64,000 bases of DNA, from positions 293,501 to 357,500 of the forward strand of contig NW_026973740.1 of assembly GCF_035594125.1 (NCBI RefSeq), in the 5' to 3' direction. This document shows positions 9,162 through 23,321 of the stretch, one piece after another. The position numbers and the translations under genes were made by a program. The stretch comes from Scylla paramamosain. Lineage: Eukaryota; Arthropoda; Malacostraca; Decapoda; Portunidae. The notes beneath the pieces were generated by a model. The model ran no database searches and had not been told where the DNA came from. It saw only the letters and a list, made by a program, of their open reading frames with translations. Numbering within the stretch: the first letter of the stretch is position 1; every line of letters begins with the position of its first letter.

Positions 9162-12100
9162 ACTCATATAATCCACGTTTCCGGTAATATTGCTTTTTTT
9201 TCCCACCAATTAAGGTACCTTGCATACATTTTCCTGTTTCTCTCTCCAAACTCAAAAACACTCGAAATGTGTACTATTGGTAATGTTAATCTGTTTCTGC
9301 AGAAAGAACATTTTAGTGTTTTGTTATGAAAGAAACTGAAAAACACTCAAAAGACACGCCTTTCGTTAAGTGTTTTTGTAGTCAATATTGCTTTCCGTGC
9401 ATTTTAGCGTTTTGGTACCTAACAGCCTCAAAAACAGTAATAAGACATGTTTCAAGAAATATCTTTTTGATACCCCATATAGAGAGCTTTTCATGCATTT
9501 CGCTGCTTTGATACGTAGGAATTAAAAACAAAAAAAAAAGTTGTTGGTAATGTTTTGTTCCTCTTAATAAAGTGGTATTGACGCATCTTAGACTTTTGGT
9601 ACTTAAGAAGCTCAAAAAACACTCACAATACACATTTCTCGTCATCACCTTTCATTTCCCCATATAGTGTTTTACATTCATTTTGGGGTTTTGGTACATA
9701 ACTATTCTAAAAAACACTTGAAACAGACATTTTTTACAAGATTGTTCTGTTTCACGTGTTTTAGCGTTTCGTTACCTAAGATATTGAAAAACATGTGTAA
9801 TGCATGTTCCTTGTTATATTTCGTTTTCCATGTAGGATACTTTATATGCATTTTATCGTTTTTTTTTTTTTTTGTACGTAAGAAGCTCAAAAAAACATTT
9901 AAAGGACGCGTTTATGGTAATGTTGTTTTGTATTTCAGTATAGAGTGTTTTCCATCATTTTAGCGTTCTGATGCCTAAAACGTAGTAAAACATTGAAAAA
10001 GCACGTTTCAAGTAATGTCGATTCCATTGTCTATAAAAAGCGCTTTGCATTAATTATGATGGCGTTTTGGTAACTAATAATGTAAAAAAATACCAAAAAC
10101 ACAAGTTTTTGTATTGTTGTTTAGTTTCTACATATAGAGTGCTATTCACGCGTTTTTGCGTTTAGTTACCTAAGGTCAAAAACACTCATAATACAAATTT
10201 CTGATAATCACGTTTTGTTTTACCATATAGGGTACTATGCATGCAGTTTGCCGTTATTGTACCTAAGAAGCATAAAAAAAAAAAAAACACTCAAAATACA
10301 CATTTTTGGTAGTTACTCATTTTTCTTCATAAAGGGTTTTTTGTATGCATTTTAGTGGTTTTGTACATAAGAAGTTCAAAAACAGTTAAAAGACAATTTT
10401 TTCGGTAATATTATTTTGTATTCCTATGTAGGGTGCTTTCCATGTATTTTAGTGTTCTGGTAACTAAAACACTCGAAAACACTTAAAACACGTTTCTGAT
10501 AATGTCGTTTTGTTTCCCAATGCTTTTCACGGATTTTGGAGTATTGGTAAAAATAATAAGAAAAAAAAAAAATATATGTTTTTGATGATGTTCTGTTTCT
10601 TCTTATAGAGTGATGTTAACGCGTTTTTGCGATTTATTAACTAAGAGGACAAAAAAAAAAAAATATTATAAAGCGTTTCTCAAAATGTCTTCCTTTCCAT
10701 ATTTTGGGTGACTTGCATGCACTGTGAAGTTTTGGTATGTAACGAGCTCAAAGTCACTCACAATACACGTCTTTGGTAACTTTGTTCTCTTCTTCAAATT
10801 ACGTGCTTTGCATACGTCTAGGAGTTTGGATACCTAAGAAGGTGATAAAAACTCAAAAGACACGTTTTTAGTAAAGTTATTCTGTTTCTCCATATAGAGT
10901 GTATTTTTTACTAGTTTTAGTGTCTTGGTACACTTATAATATCCGTTTCTTGTAATAACTATTTGTTTTCCATATAGGGTACTTTGCATGCATTTTGGCG
11001 TTTTTGTACGTAACACGCTAAAAAAAACACTCAAAAGTCACTTTTTTTGGTAAATTGAAATGTTTCTTGATATAGAGTGCTATATTCTTGTGTTTTAGCA
11101 TTTGGTACCTAAGAAGCCAAAAAAATCTCATAACACGCGTTTCTAGTAATGTCTTCGTTTCCGTTTTTTAGCGTTTTCATACCTAAGAAGCTCAAAAACA
11201 CTCCTAATATGCGCATCTTGTAATGTCTTTACCCTTCACCATATAGGGTACTTTGCATGCATTTTGGCGTTTTTGAACATAAAAACTCATTAACAATCAC
11301 ATTACATGTTTCTGCTAATATTATTCTGTTTCTCGAGAAAAGATGTTTTCCATGCGTTTTAGCGTTTTGTTACGAAAGTAGCTCAAAACAACGAAAAGAG
11401 ATGCCTTGGTAATGTTTTGTTTTCGCATATAGGGTGATTTCCATGCATTTTAGTGGCTAACACGCTAATAAACTCTCAACAAACACGTTTCTCGAACATT
11501 TTTTTTCCTCATTTAGCGCGCTTTCCATACATTTTGGCGTTTTGGTTCCGAACAATGTGAAATACACTGAAAAAAAAAAAAGGTATTGTTAATGTTATTT
11601 AGTTTTCCATATACAGTACTGTGGATGTGTTTTATCGATTTGGTACCTAACAAGCTGAAAAACACTCTTAATACATGGCTCTTGTAATGTCCTTTTGTTT
11701 ACATAAACATTGTAGTTTGCATGCATCTTAGCGTTTTTGTTCTTAAATCTCAAAACCACTAAAATTATGTTTTTTGGTCATTTTCTTTCATAAAGTATGT
11801 TTTGCCTGCGTTTTTAGCGTTTTGGTACGTAAGAAATTAAACAAAAAACAGTTAAAAGACATGTATTTTCGTAATAATGTATTGTATTCCTATATAGGGT
11901 GAACTTTATTCTTTATAGCGTTTTTGATGCCTACCACTCTCAAGAACACTCAAAAGACACGTTCCTGGTAATGTCATTTCGTTTCCCCATTTAGGTGGCT
12001 TTGTATAAATTTTGGTGTTTTGGTTTCTAATAATGTGAAAAAGAAACACTAGAAATACATTTTTTTTTTCGGTAAGGTTCTGTTTTTCTTCATATAGAGT

Positions 12101-12220
12101 GGTATCCATGCCTTTTTAGCATTTTGGCATCTAAAAAGTTAAAAAAAAAAATACTCGTAATGCAGAATTATCGTAATGTTTTTTTCGTTTCTTCCTATAA
12201 TATACTTTAAATGCATCTTG

Positions 12221-12228
12221 TACTCGTA
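12221..12228 (-). other. TACTCGTA octamer: candidate TA-transposon excision footprint
   Basis: S1 reads CATCTTG-TACTCGTA-TTTTATACG, whereas S3 (49796-49809) reads CATCTTG-TA-TTTTATACG. A 6-bp insertion leaves a duplicated TA around CTCG. S2 is deleted here. Confidence 0.5.
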
Positions 12229-14040
12229 TTTTATACGTAACAAGATTAAAAACGCAAAGAATCTTTTTTTTTTTATTTTGTAGTTTCCCCATTAAGGGCG
12301 ATTTCCTTGCATTTTAGCATTTTCGTAAGTAGCTCAAAACACTGAAAAGAAAGGTATTTTGGTAATGTTTTGTTTTCCCATGAAGTGTGCTTTCCCTGCT
12401 TTTTAGCGTCTTGGTGCCGAGTATACTCAAGGAACATGTTTTCCGAAATTTTGTTTGCTTTCCTTATATAGAATAATCTGAAATCATTTTGGTGGTTTGG
12501 TACCTAATAATGTGAAATGCCCTGAAAATACACGTTCTTTGGTAATGTTGTTTTCTTTCTCCATATAGATTTCTATTCATGCGTTTTTGAGTTCTGGTAC
12601 CTAAGATACCGAAAAAAAAAAAAAATCACTCATAGTAAGCGTTTATCGTAATGTTCTTTCGTTTCCCTTTATAGGGTATTTTCTTTGCATTTTGACGTTT
12701 TTGTATGTAAGAAGCTGAAAGTGCTTATTTTTTGGTAATGTTATTCTCTTTCATCAAGGATTTTAGCGTTTTAGTACGTAAGTAGCTCAGAACACTCAAA
12801 TCACTTTTTTTTTTTTTTGTAAAGTTGTTTGTTTCCCAATATATGGTGCATTTTTAGAGTTTTGATGCCTAACACGTTTATAAACACTCAAAAGAAACAT
12901 TTCTCAAAATGTTTCTTTTTCCCATATATGGGGCTCTGTAAGCATTTTGGATCTTTGGTACCTAATAATGTGAAAAACACTTAAAATACACGATTTTGGT
13001 AATGTACTGTATCTCGATATTAAGTGTTAATCATGTGTTTTAGCATACTGGTAACTAAAATGCTCAGTCATAATACACGTCTTTTTGTTTCCCTATATAG
13101 TTCACATTACATGGATTTTTTTTTTTTTGCTTTTTTTTTTTTTTTTTGTACGTAAGATTTTGTACCCAAAATACTCTTTGTTTGGTGTCTTATTCTGACA
13201 CTTCATAAAGGATGTTTTGCATGCGATTTAGCTTTTTGGTACGTAAAAAGTTCAAAAACACTCAAAAAAATCGTTTTTCTTAATGTTATCTTTTGATCCA
13301 ATGTAGGGTGATTTCTATGCTTTTTAGCGTTTTAGTGTCTAACATGCTAATAAACAGTCAAACGACACTTTTCTTGAATTCCCGTTTCATTTCCCCATAT
13401 AGGGTGCTTTCCATGCATTTTGGCGTTTACGTACCTAATTATGTGAAATACACTCAAAATACACATTTTTGGTAATGTTCCTCTGTTTGTCCATATAGCT
13501 GTTAATGCATTTTAGCGTTTTGGTGCCTAATAAGCTCAAAAATACTCATAATACACGGTTTTGGTAATGTCCTTTCGTTTCCCCATATAGGGTACTTTTC
13601 TTGCAGTTTGGCGCTTTTCTGGAAAAAAAAAAAAAATGCCAGTTTTGGTAATGTTATTTAGTTTTTCCTTAAAGGGTGTTTTGCATGCGTTTTTATCATT
13701 TGGTACGTAAAAAGTAAAAAAAAAAATACTCAAAAGACACGTTTTTGGTAATGTTGTTCTGTATTCCCATATAAGGTGAATTCCATGCTTTCAAGCGACA
13801 GGGTGACTAACACGCACAAAAACACTCAAAAACGCGTTTCTGTTAATGGTAAATGTTATTCTTTTTCTCAATATTGAGTGTTTTATATCCACTTTTGCTT
13901 TTTGTACTTAAGAATCTCAAAAAAAAAAAAAAACACAGAAGAGACGTTTTTGGTAAAATTGTTTTGTTTTCCCATATAGGGACCTTTCTATAATTTTTAG
14001 CGTATTACTGCCTAACACGTTCATAAGCACTCACGAAACC

Positions 14041-14164
<124 letters not shown>

Positions 14165-17003
14165 TTCACTTCCACATATAGAGTGCTTTGCATGAATTTT
14201 GGCGCTTTTGTACCTAACAATGAGAAATACATTCAAAATTCACTTTTTTGGTAATGTTGTCCGGTTTTTCCATATAGACTGATATTCATGCATTTTAGCG
14301 TTTTGGTACCGAAGAAACTCAAAATATTAATAATACACCTTCCTTCCTACATAAAAAAAAAAGAAAAAAAAAACACGTTTTTTTTGTTAAGTCTTTTCGA
14401 TTCCACATATAGGGTATTTTGCCTGTATTTTGGCATTTTTCTACGTAACAAGATCAAAAACACTTAAAACTTATTTTTTTCTGTAATGTTATTCTCTTTC
14501 TCCATAAAGGGTGTTTCACATGCGTTTTAGTGTATTTTTTTACGTAATAAGTTCAAAACACTCAAAAGACTCGTTTTTCGTGGTCTGTTATCCACATAGG
14601 TTCTCATGCTTTTTTGTGTTTTGATGCCTACTACGTTCAAAAACCCTCAAAAGACACATATCTTGTAATGTCATTTCATTTCCCCATATATGGGGCTTTG
14701 CAAGCTTTTCGGTGTTTTGATACCTATTAATAGTAAAAAAAAAAAAAACACTCAAAATACACGTTTTGGATAATATTCATATGTTTCTCTATGTAGAGTG
14801 CTATTCATGAGTTTTATGATTTTGCTTCTTAACAAGGTGAAAACTCTCATAATATACGTTTCTCGTAATATCTTTTAGTTTTCCATATAAAGAACTTTGT
14901 GTGGATTTTGGCGTTTTTCTACGTAACAAACAAAAAAAAAACACTCAAAATACTCTTTTTTGGAAATGTTATTATGTTTTTCCATACAGTGTGTTTTGCA
15001 TGCCTTTAAGCGTTTTTGTACGCTAAAAGTTTAAAAAACACTCAAATGACTCGTTTTTCGAAATGTGGTTTTGTATCATTTCATCTGGTGAATTACATGT
15101 TTTTTTTGGGGGGGAGGAGTTTTGGTGCCTAACGCGCTGAAAAAAAAAAAAAAGTAAATATTGACAGGAAACTTTTTCTGGTGATGTCATTTCTTTTCCT
15201 TGCATAGATTTTGGCGTTTTGGTACCTAACAATATGAAAAACACTCAAAATACACGTTTGTGGTATTTTTCTTCTTCCTACATATAGAGCGCTATTTATG
15301 CCTTTAAACATTTTAATACGTAAGAATTTCAAAAACACTCATAAAAATTTTCTCTTGTAATATCTTTTCGTTTCACCATATAGTGTGCCTTACATGCATT
15401 TTAACTTTTCACTGCGTAACAAGCTCAAAAACAATGAATTTACTTGGTTTTGTTAATGTTATTTTGTTTCTGCATAAAGGATATTTTGCATGATATTTTG
15501 CGTTTTGGTACGGAGGTAGCTCCAAGACAATGAACAGAAATGTTTTTGGATTTTTTTTTTTTCTCATTTAGAGTTTTTTCCAATAATTGTTATCATAAAC
15601 ACTCAAAAACCCTTTTTTGTATATCTCTTTTCTTTACCTAATATAGGATGCTTTGCTTGCATTTTTTCGTTTTGTTACCTAGCAAAGTGAAATACATTTA
15701 AAATGCACATTTTTGGTAATGTTATGCAGTTTCTCTAATATAGAGTGCTATTTATGCGTTTTATCGTTTTGGTAGCTAAGAAGCTCAAAAACACTATTAT
15801 CATGTTTCTCATAATGCTGAAGCTCAAAAACACTATTATCATATGTCTCTCATAAAGTCTTTTCGTTTTCCCATATTTTTGTGCATTTTATTTATTTTTT
15901 TTTTATATATATACTTAAACTTAAGTACACTCAAAATGCTTTTTTTTTTTTTTGTAATGCTATTGCGTTTCTCCATGAAGGGTGTTTTACATGCGTTTTA
16001 GTGTTTTGGTAGGTAAGTTGTTAAAAAAAAACACTCAAAAGACACTTCTTTTTTCTTTTTCCCATATAGGGTGTTTTGCATGCTTTTTAGCGTTTTGGTG
16101 CCTGACACGTTCATAAACACTCAAAAGACATGTTACTAGAAATAGAAAAACACGTTTTTGGTAATGTTTTTCTGTCTCTCCATTTAGAGTGCTATTCATG
16201 CGTTTTAATGTTTTTATAACTAAGAAAATTAAGAACACCCATGATACATGTTTCACATAAAATCTTTCCGTTTTCTAATATAGGGTACTTTCCATGCATT
16301 TTAGTGTTTTTTTTTTTCTTTTACTTAACATGCTCAGAAACTCTCAAAATACTTTTTGATAGTTTTTTTCTTTTCAATATAGAGTGTTTTGCTTGCCGTT
16401 TAACGTTTTGTTACGTAATTAACTTAAAATACTGCAAAGAGACGTTTTTGATAATGTTTTGTTTTCCCATAGAGTTTTCACATAGAGTGCTTTTCATGCT
16501 TTTTATTAATTTGGTACCAAGCACATTCTTAAGCACTCAAAATACATCTTTTCTGAAAATCTATTTTCCTTTCCCATTATATGGTGCTTTTCATGCATTT
16601 TGGCGTTTTGGTACCTAACAAAGTGAAATACATTCAAAATTCACGTTTTTGGTAATGTTCTATTTGGTACCTAAGCTAAAAAAATCTCACATAATGCACG
16701 TTCCTCGTAATGTTCTTTTCTTTCCCCCATATAAGATATTTTCCATACATTTTTGCGGTTTTGTACGTATCAAACTGAAATACACTCAAACATTTTTTTT
16801 TTACATTTTTTTTTTTTTTTTACTATTTTACTTGTCCATAAAGGGTATTTTGCAAGCGTTTTATTGTTTTGGTACGTATGCTGTTCAAAAACATTCAAAG
16901 AAACGTTTTTCTTAATGTTTTTTTTTATTTCCATATAGGTCGATTTCCATGTTTTTTTTTCTTTTAATGTTTTGGTGCAGAGCATGCTCTTAAACAATGA
17001 AAA

Positions 17004-17011
17004 TACTCGTA
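17004..17011 (-). other. TACTCGTA octamer: candidate TA-transposon excision footprint
   Basis: S1 reads TGAAAA-TACTCGTA-CATGTTTCTGG. S2 (about 42930) and S3 (about 54605) read TGAAAA-TA-CATGTTTCTGG. The extra six bases are private to S1. Confidence 0.55.
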
Positions 17012-17438
17012 CATGTTTCTGGAAATTTCCTTTCCTTTCTACATATAGTGTGCTTTGCAAGCATTTTTCCGTTTGGTATGTCAGAATGTGAAATACACTC
17101 AAAATATACGTTTTTGTAATGTTGCTCGGTTTTTCGATATAAAGTACTAATCATTTTCCGTTTTCATACTTAAAAAGCTCAAAAATACACGTTTCTCGTC
17201 ATGCCATTTCGTTGCATGCATATTCGTATTTTCTACGTAAAAAACTCAAAACACTCAAAATTCTTGTTTTTTGGCAGTTTTTTTCAGTTTTTTGCATAAA
17301 GTGTGTTTTGCATGCGTTTTATAGTTTTGGTACGTAAGAAGTTGTAAAACACACAAAAAATTTTTTTTTATAATGTTTTGTTTTCCTATACAAGCTAAAT
17401 ATTTTTTTTTTTATCTTTTTGGTGCCTCACGCTCTCAA

Positions 17439-17681
17439 GTAAGGTGTAGGACCTCAAGATACCAGAACTCTCCAATACCATATATTGTCTCTAAACTCAA
17501 TGCCTTGTAAATACCTATGTACATGTTTTATATTTATTTTAGCAGCTTCTTGAGCTTATTTTACCTTTCATGTAGCTACCTAAATAGGTACGCACTTGTT
17601 GTAAATCAAGACATGACGTTTTATAAATGACTTTGTAAAGCTTTCTTGATCAATAAACCATCAATTATTATTATTATTATT
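17439..17681 (+). mobile_element. Short 5'-truncated non-LTR retrotransposon tail, private to S1
   Basis: S2 and S3 read CACGCTCTCAAAAACAATGAAG without a break. In S1 about 243 bp of unrelated sequence splits this word after CTCTCAA. It ends with AATAAA (17652-17657) and a (TTA/ATT)n tail, as expected for the 3' end of a CR1- or L2-like element with a microsatellite tail. It has no ORF and at most a 2-bp target duplication. Because both other copies have the empty site, insertion after the duplications is the simplest reading. The family is not recognised. Confidence 0.75.
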
Positions 17682-20600
17682 AAAAACAATGAAGAAAAAC
17701 GTTTCTGGTAATGTCGTTTTGTTTCCCCATATGGAAGGCTTTACAAGCATTTTGCGCTTTGGTATCTAACAATGTGAAAACTACTGAAAACACACGTTTT
17801 TCGTAATGTTGTTCTGTTTCTCCATGTGGTGTGTTATTCATGCGTTAAAGCGTTTTCGCACCTAAGAACCTCAAGAACACTCATAATACACGTTTCTCGT
17901 TATGACTTTTCTTCATATTGTGCATGTTCTATGGATTTTTGGCGTTTTTTTAAGTAAAAATGATCAAAAATACTCAAAATACTTGTTTTTTTGGCAGTGT
18001 TATTCCTTTTCTGTATAAAGACTGTTTTGCAGGCGTTCTTGTGTTTTTGGTATGCAAGTAGCTAAAGAACACTCAAAAAGACACGTTTTTGATAATGTTT
18101 TCTTTTCCCATATAGAATGCTTCCCATGATTTTTTGCATTTTCATGCCTATCATGCTTTGCATGCTGATTGGCGTTATGGCTACTAATGGTGTGAAAAAA
18201 AAAAAAACGTTTTAAAAAAAGTTTTTCTTTTCCGTATAGAGTGCTATTCATACGTTTTAGTGTATTGGTGTGTAAGAAACTCAAGAACACTCACAATACA
18301 CGTGTCTTCCAATGTCTTTTTGTTTCCAATATATAATACTTTCCATGCATTTTTGCATGCTCAAATTTTTTTTTTCTTTTCAGAATGCTTCTTTTTTGTA
18401 GTGTTGTTCTGTTTCTCTATATACATTGGTATTAACGCGTTTTTCGCATTTTGGTTCTCGTAATGTCTTTTTGTTTTACTACATAGAGTACTTAACACTA
18501 TAAATCCATCGCATATTTTCCGTACATTTTAGCATCTTTGTACGTAAGTAGTTAAAAATACTAAAAGGACACGTTTACCGTAATGTTTTCTTTTCTCATA
18601 TAGGGTGCTTTTCATGCTTTATAGCATTGTCTTACCTAACAAGCTCAGAATCACTTAAAAAAAATATGATTCTGGAATTTTTTTTTTTTTTTTTTCCTCT
18701 CCCCATATAATGCTTTCCGTGCATTTTGACTTTTCCTTTACCTAACAATGTAAAATACACTTAAAATACATGTTTTTTGTAATTTTCTCTTTGTCAATAA
18801 ACAGCAATATTCATGCCTTTTTGCGTTTTAGTACTTAAAGAATCTCAAAAAAAAAAATTCATAATACACATCTCAAATAATGTTCTTTCGGTTCCCTATA
18901 TAGGGTAGTTTACATACATTTTGGTTTTTCTGTATGTAACAAGCTCAATGATACTCAAAATATTTGTTTTTTGGTCATGTTTTTGTACGTAAGCTTAAGA
19001 AAAAAAACACTCAACACACACGTTTTTGTTGATGTTTTTATTCTCATATACGATGCGTTCTATGCTCTTCAGCGTTTGGTGTCTAGCATACAAAAAAATC
19101 AAATAAATAAATAAACAAATAAAAATAAAAATATACATTTCTTGTAATACCATCTCGTTTCCACATGTATTTTGGCGTTTTTATATCTAACAATGTGAAA
19201 GACTGTCAAAATGCACGTTTTTGGTAATGATCTGTTTCTCCACACAAAATGCTGTTAACGTGTTTTTGCGTTTTGGTACCTAAGAAGTTCGAAAACACTA
19301 ATAATACGCTTATCTCGTTATGTCTTTACGTTTCTCCATATAAGCTATTTTGTATTCATTTTTGCGTTTTTGTAAATTACAAGCAAGAAAACACGCATAA
19401 TACATTTATTTCTTAATATTATTCTTATTCCTCTTAAAGGGAGTTTTGCATGCGCTTTAGTGTTTTGGTACCTCAGAAGCTCAAAACCTCTCATAATACA
19501 CATCCCTCTTAATGTACTTTTCTTTCCATATATAATGTACTTTGTATGCATTTTCGGCGTTTTTATACGTAACAAGCTCAATAGCAGTCAAAATACTTTT
19601 GATAATGTTTTCTTTTTCTTTATCCATAAAATGTGTTTTGCATGAGTTTTTAGCGTTTTGGTACGTAAGAAAATCAATAACACTCAAAGTGCACGGTTTT
19701 CATGCTATTTTATTTTTTTTTTTCTGTATACGGTGATTTCCATGCTTTTTTTAGCGTTTTGGTGCCTAACACTCCAAAAAAAAAAAAACTTTCCCCCATA
19801 ATAAAAAGCTTTTTTATGCGTTTTGGAATTTTGGTACATAAAATATGAAAAAAGAACACTCAAAATACACGTTTTTCGTAATGTTGTTCTGTTTCTCGAT
19901 ATTGAGTGCTATTTATGCGTTTAAGCGTTATGGTACCTTAGAAGCTCAAAAATTTTCATAATACGCGTTTCTCCTAATGTCTTTTATATCCCGATATGGA
20001 GTACTTAGCATGCATTTTGGTGTTTTTTTACGTAACAAGCTCAAAAAAAAAAAACTTCTTTTTCGTAATTTTATTTTGTTTCTCCATAAAGAGCTCTTTT
20101 CGTGCGTTTTACCCTTTTGGTAAGTGCGTAACTCAAGAACAATGAAAAAAACATTTCTTGCAAAGAAACACTCAAAACACATTTTTTTTTTAAATATCTT
20201 TTATTTTCCCAATATATGCTGCTTTACATGAATTTCGTCAGTTTGGTACCTAACAATTAAAGAAAAAACACGTTTATAGTAATTTCCGTTTCTCTATACA
20301 GAGTGCTATTAAAGCGTGTTTTGCGTTTTGTTACCACAAAGCTGAAAACACTTACAATAACACTTACAATAACAATAATGTTTTTTTTTTCTCATATCGG
20401 GTATTTTCCATAATTTTTAGTGTTTTGATTCCTAACACGCTCATAAATATTCAAAAGACACTTTTTTTTCGGGGAAAATCTTGTTTTCTTACTCTATATA
20501 TGATGCTTTCAATGCATTTTGGGGTTTTGGTAAAGTTATTGTGTTTCTCTATATAGAGTGCTATTCATTATTTGTTTGCTTCCCACATGTTTTACATGCG

Positions 20601-22028
20601 TTTTAGGGTTTTGCTCTGAAAGTAGCTCAAAACACCTGAGAGATGTTTTGGTATTTTTTTTTTCCAACATAGGGCGCCTTCCTTGCTTTTTAACGCTTTG
20701 GTGCGTAACAAGCTCATAAACACTCAAAAGAGACGTTTCTGGAAATTCCGTTTTGTTTCCCCATATTTTGCTGATTTGGTACCTAACAATGTGATATACA
20801 CTCAAAATATATCTTTTTGGAATTGTTCATTTGTATTCTCATATAGGTTAATTTCCATATTTTTTTTTAGTGTTTTGGTGGCAAAAACGCCCATAAAACA
20901 CATTTCTGGAAATTTCATTTCGTTAGCTCATATATGGACTTTCCATTCATTCGTTTTAGCTTTTTTGGTACCTAAGAATGTGAAAAACACTCAAAATACA
21001 CGTTTTTGGTAATGTTGTTTTGTTTCTCCATATAGAGGGATGTTTAGGCGTTTTCACATTTTGCTTAGAAGTTTAAAAGCATTCATAATACACGTTTCTC
21101 GTAATGTTCTTACGTTACCCCATATAGGTTATTTTCCATGCATTTTGGCGTTTTTCTACTTTACAAGCACAAAACACTCAAAATACTTAGTTTTATATAT
21201 ATATTTTTTTCCATGCATGCATGCATGCGTTTTATTGTTTTGGTACATAAGAAACTAAAATAAAAAAATAAAAAACACACAAAAGACAAGTTTCTTATAA
21301 TGTAGTTTTGTATTCCATATAGGGTGATTTCCATGCTCTTTAGCGTTTTGCTGCCTAGCACGCGTGTAAACACTGAAAAGACATGTTTCTGGTAATCTCG
21401 TTTCCTTTCCCCATATATCGTTTCGATGCATAAAACGCTTATAAACACTCAAAAGAAACTTTTCTGGAAATTTCCTTTTGTTTTCCATTATGAAGAGCTT
21501 TGCATGCACTTTGGTGTTTTGGTAACTAAGAATGTGAAAAATACTGAAAAACACATTTTTGGTAATGTTTGTCTGTTTCTTCATAATGAGTGGTATTTAT
21601 GCGATTTAAAAAGCTTAAAAACACTAATAATACACGTTTCTCGTAATGTTCTTTCATTACCCCATATATGGTATTTTTAAAGCATTTTGGCAATTTTGTG
21701 TGTAAAATGTTCAAAATCGATGAAAATACTTGTTTTTGGTAATGTTAATCTGTTTCTCCATAAAGTGTGTTTTGCAAGCGTTTTAGAGTTTTGGTACGTA
21801 AGGAGGTCAAAAAACACTGAAAAGAGACGTTTTTGATAGTTTTTATTTTTCATTTTTTTCCCATATAGGGTGTTTTCCATTTCTTTGTGTGTGTGTCTGT
21901 GTGTTTTCGTTCCTAACACGCTCATAGACACTAAACACAAAACAAAAACAAAAAAAAGTTTTGGGGGAAATTTCGGATCTTGTACATGTTTTAGTAGCTA
22001 AGAAACAAAAAAGAAACTCATAAATCTT

Positions 22029-22760
22029 AGCGTAGTTAGAGGAAACCCACACAGTATGTACACAATAAATAACAAAGCTCTGGTAGGTTCAGGGTGCGAA
22101 AAAGATTTATGAGTTATAGTTACCTGTGAACTCCGTCTTGGAAAGCAATGCATAGAGGCCAGAAACAGGGCAAACAGGGTATTAGTATTAATTTTTAGGA
22201 GTGTTAAAAGTAAAAGTTCTCAAGTAATGTTAAAATTATATTTGGCACTGGTCAGACCTCATCTAGACTACGCTGTGCAGTTCTGGTCCCCATATTACTG
22301 GAAGGATATAGGTCTATTAGAATCAGTACAAAGGAGAATGTCTAAAAGGATACAGGAGATAAGGAGTATTCCTTACGAAGCGAGATTGAAGATGTTAAAT
22401 TTCCATTCTTTAGAGCGACGTAGGTTAAGACAGGACCTGATAGAAGTCTTTAAGTGGTATAAGAGTTATAACAAGGGGGACGTAAGCAAAATTCTTAAGA
22501 TCATTAAGATTGAACAAGAAATTTGGGGTTGAATCTTGAAAAACTTAGGTTTGAAAAAGAGATAGGAAGAAACTGGTTCTCAAATAGAGTGGTTGATGAA
22601 TAGACTCAGTAATCAAGTTGTTAGTGTTAAGACATTAAGGGGCTTTAAGAGAAGATTAGACAGATTTATGAATGGGATGATAACTGGAAATAGGTAGGTA
22701 GGATTCATACAGGGACTGCCACGTGTAGGCCTGATGGCTTCTTGCAGCTTCCCTTACTTA
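22029..22760 (+). pseudogene. CR1-like retrotransposon 3' fragment (S1)
   Basis: Starts abruptly after an A monomer and matches 63125-63885 of the element at the right end of the window. It holds the end of the reverse transcriptase ORF (LYLALVRPHLDYAVQFWSP, RRLRQDLIEVFKWYKSYNKG) and the 3' untranslated region (GGACTGCCACGTGTAGGCCT, CTTCTTGCAGCTTCCCTTA). The frame is broken by indels near 22515 and 22600. The catalytic core is absent because the copy is 5'-truncated, a normal outcome of target-primed reverse transcription. The tail runs into (AAAT)n and (AAT)n repeats. It inserted into the satellite before the S1/S2 duplication. Confidence 0.88.
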
Positions 22761-22771
22761 TGTTTTTATAT

Positions 22772-22781
22772 TCTTAAAAAA

Positions 22782-22812
<31 letters not shown>

Positions 22813-22820
22813 TAATAATG

Positions 22821-22855
<35 letters not shown>

Positions 22856-23085
22856 CCCTTATTTTTTATTTATGTCACTTGAAATTATCAGGACCTTAAT
22901 TTTCATTCACTTCAAAACTCACTCCATGCACACCTGGCTCCCTAATGTCACCTGAGCACAGGAAGCAGAAATATAGTAAACCATAAAAAAATAAATAAAT
23001 AAATAATAATAATAATAATAATAATAGCAATACTACTACTACTACTACTACTACTAATAATAATAATAATAATAATAAAAACAAT
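22772..23085. repeat. (AAAT)n/(AAT)n tails around a short unique segment
   Basis: AAAT and AAT repeats (22772-22853), then about 135 bp of unique sequence (Alu-sized or smaller, no ORF) with its own AAAT/AAT/ACT tail (22985-23085). The arrangement suggests two poly-repeat-tailed retroposons inserted next to each other. 23086-23285 shows no recognisable gene. Confidence 0.6.
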
Positions 23086-23274
23086 AACTTTCCTTGATAT
23101 CATCTTCATAACTTGGATCACCCAAATTATTATCTTTTTTTCTTATACAATTCTTCATCTAGTGTAATTGTTCCCTCGTTTTTCTCCCTCACGCTGGCAT
23201 TCTGGAGCGGTAAAGGCTCACATTTGATTAACTTAATAAGTATTAACACCACAGCAAGTAAGGAAGTAAGGAAG

Positions 23275-23285
<11 letters not shown>

Positions 23286-23312
<27 letters not shown>
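23286..23312. repeat. (GA)n microsatellite
   Basis: A short GA run followed by GT repeats. The homologous run in S2 (48986-49064) is much longer, showing change after duplication. Confidence 0.9.
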
Positions 23313-23313
<1 letters not shown>

Positions 23314-23321
23314 TGTGTGTG

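Noticed and set aside
12152..12159. A sixth TACTCGTA, also present at 49731 in S3
   Set aside because: It is not an insertion. It fits the normal monomer end ACTCATAATAC with two substitutions and is shared by S1 and S3, so it is not counted as a footprint. It does show the octamer can arise by substitution in this satellite.
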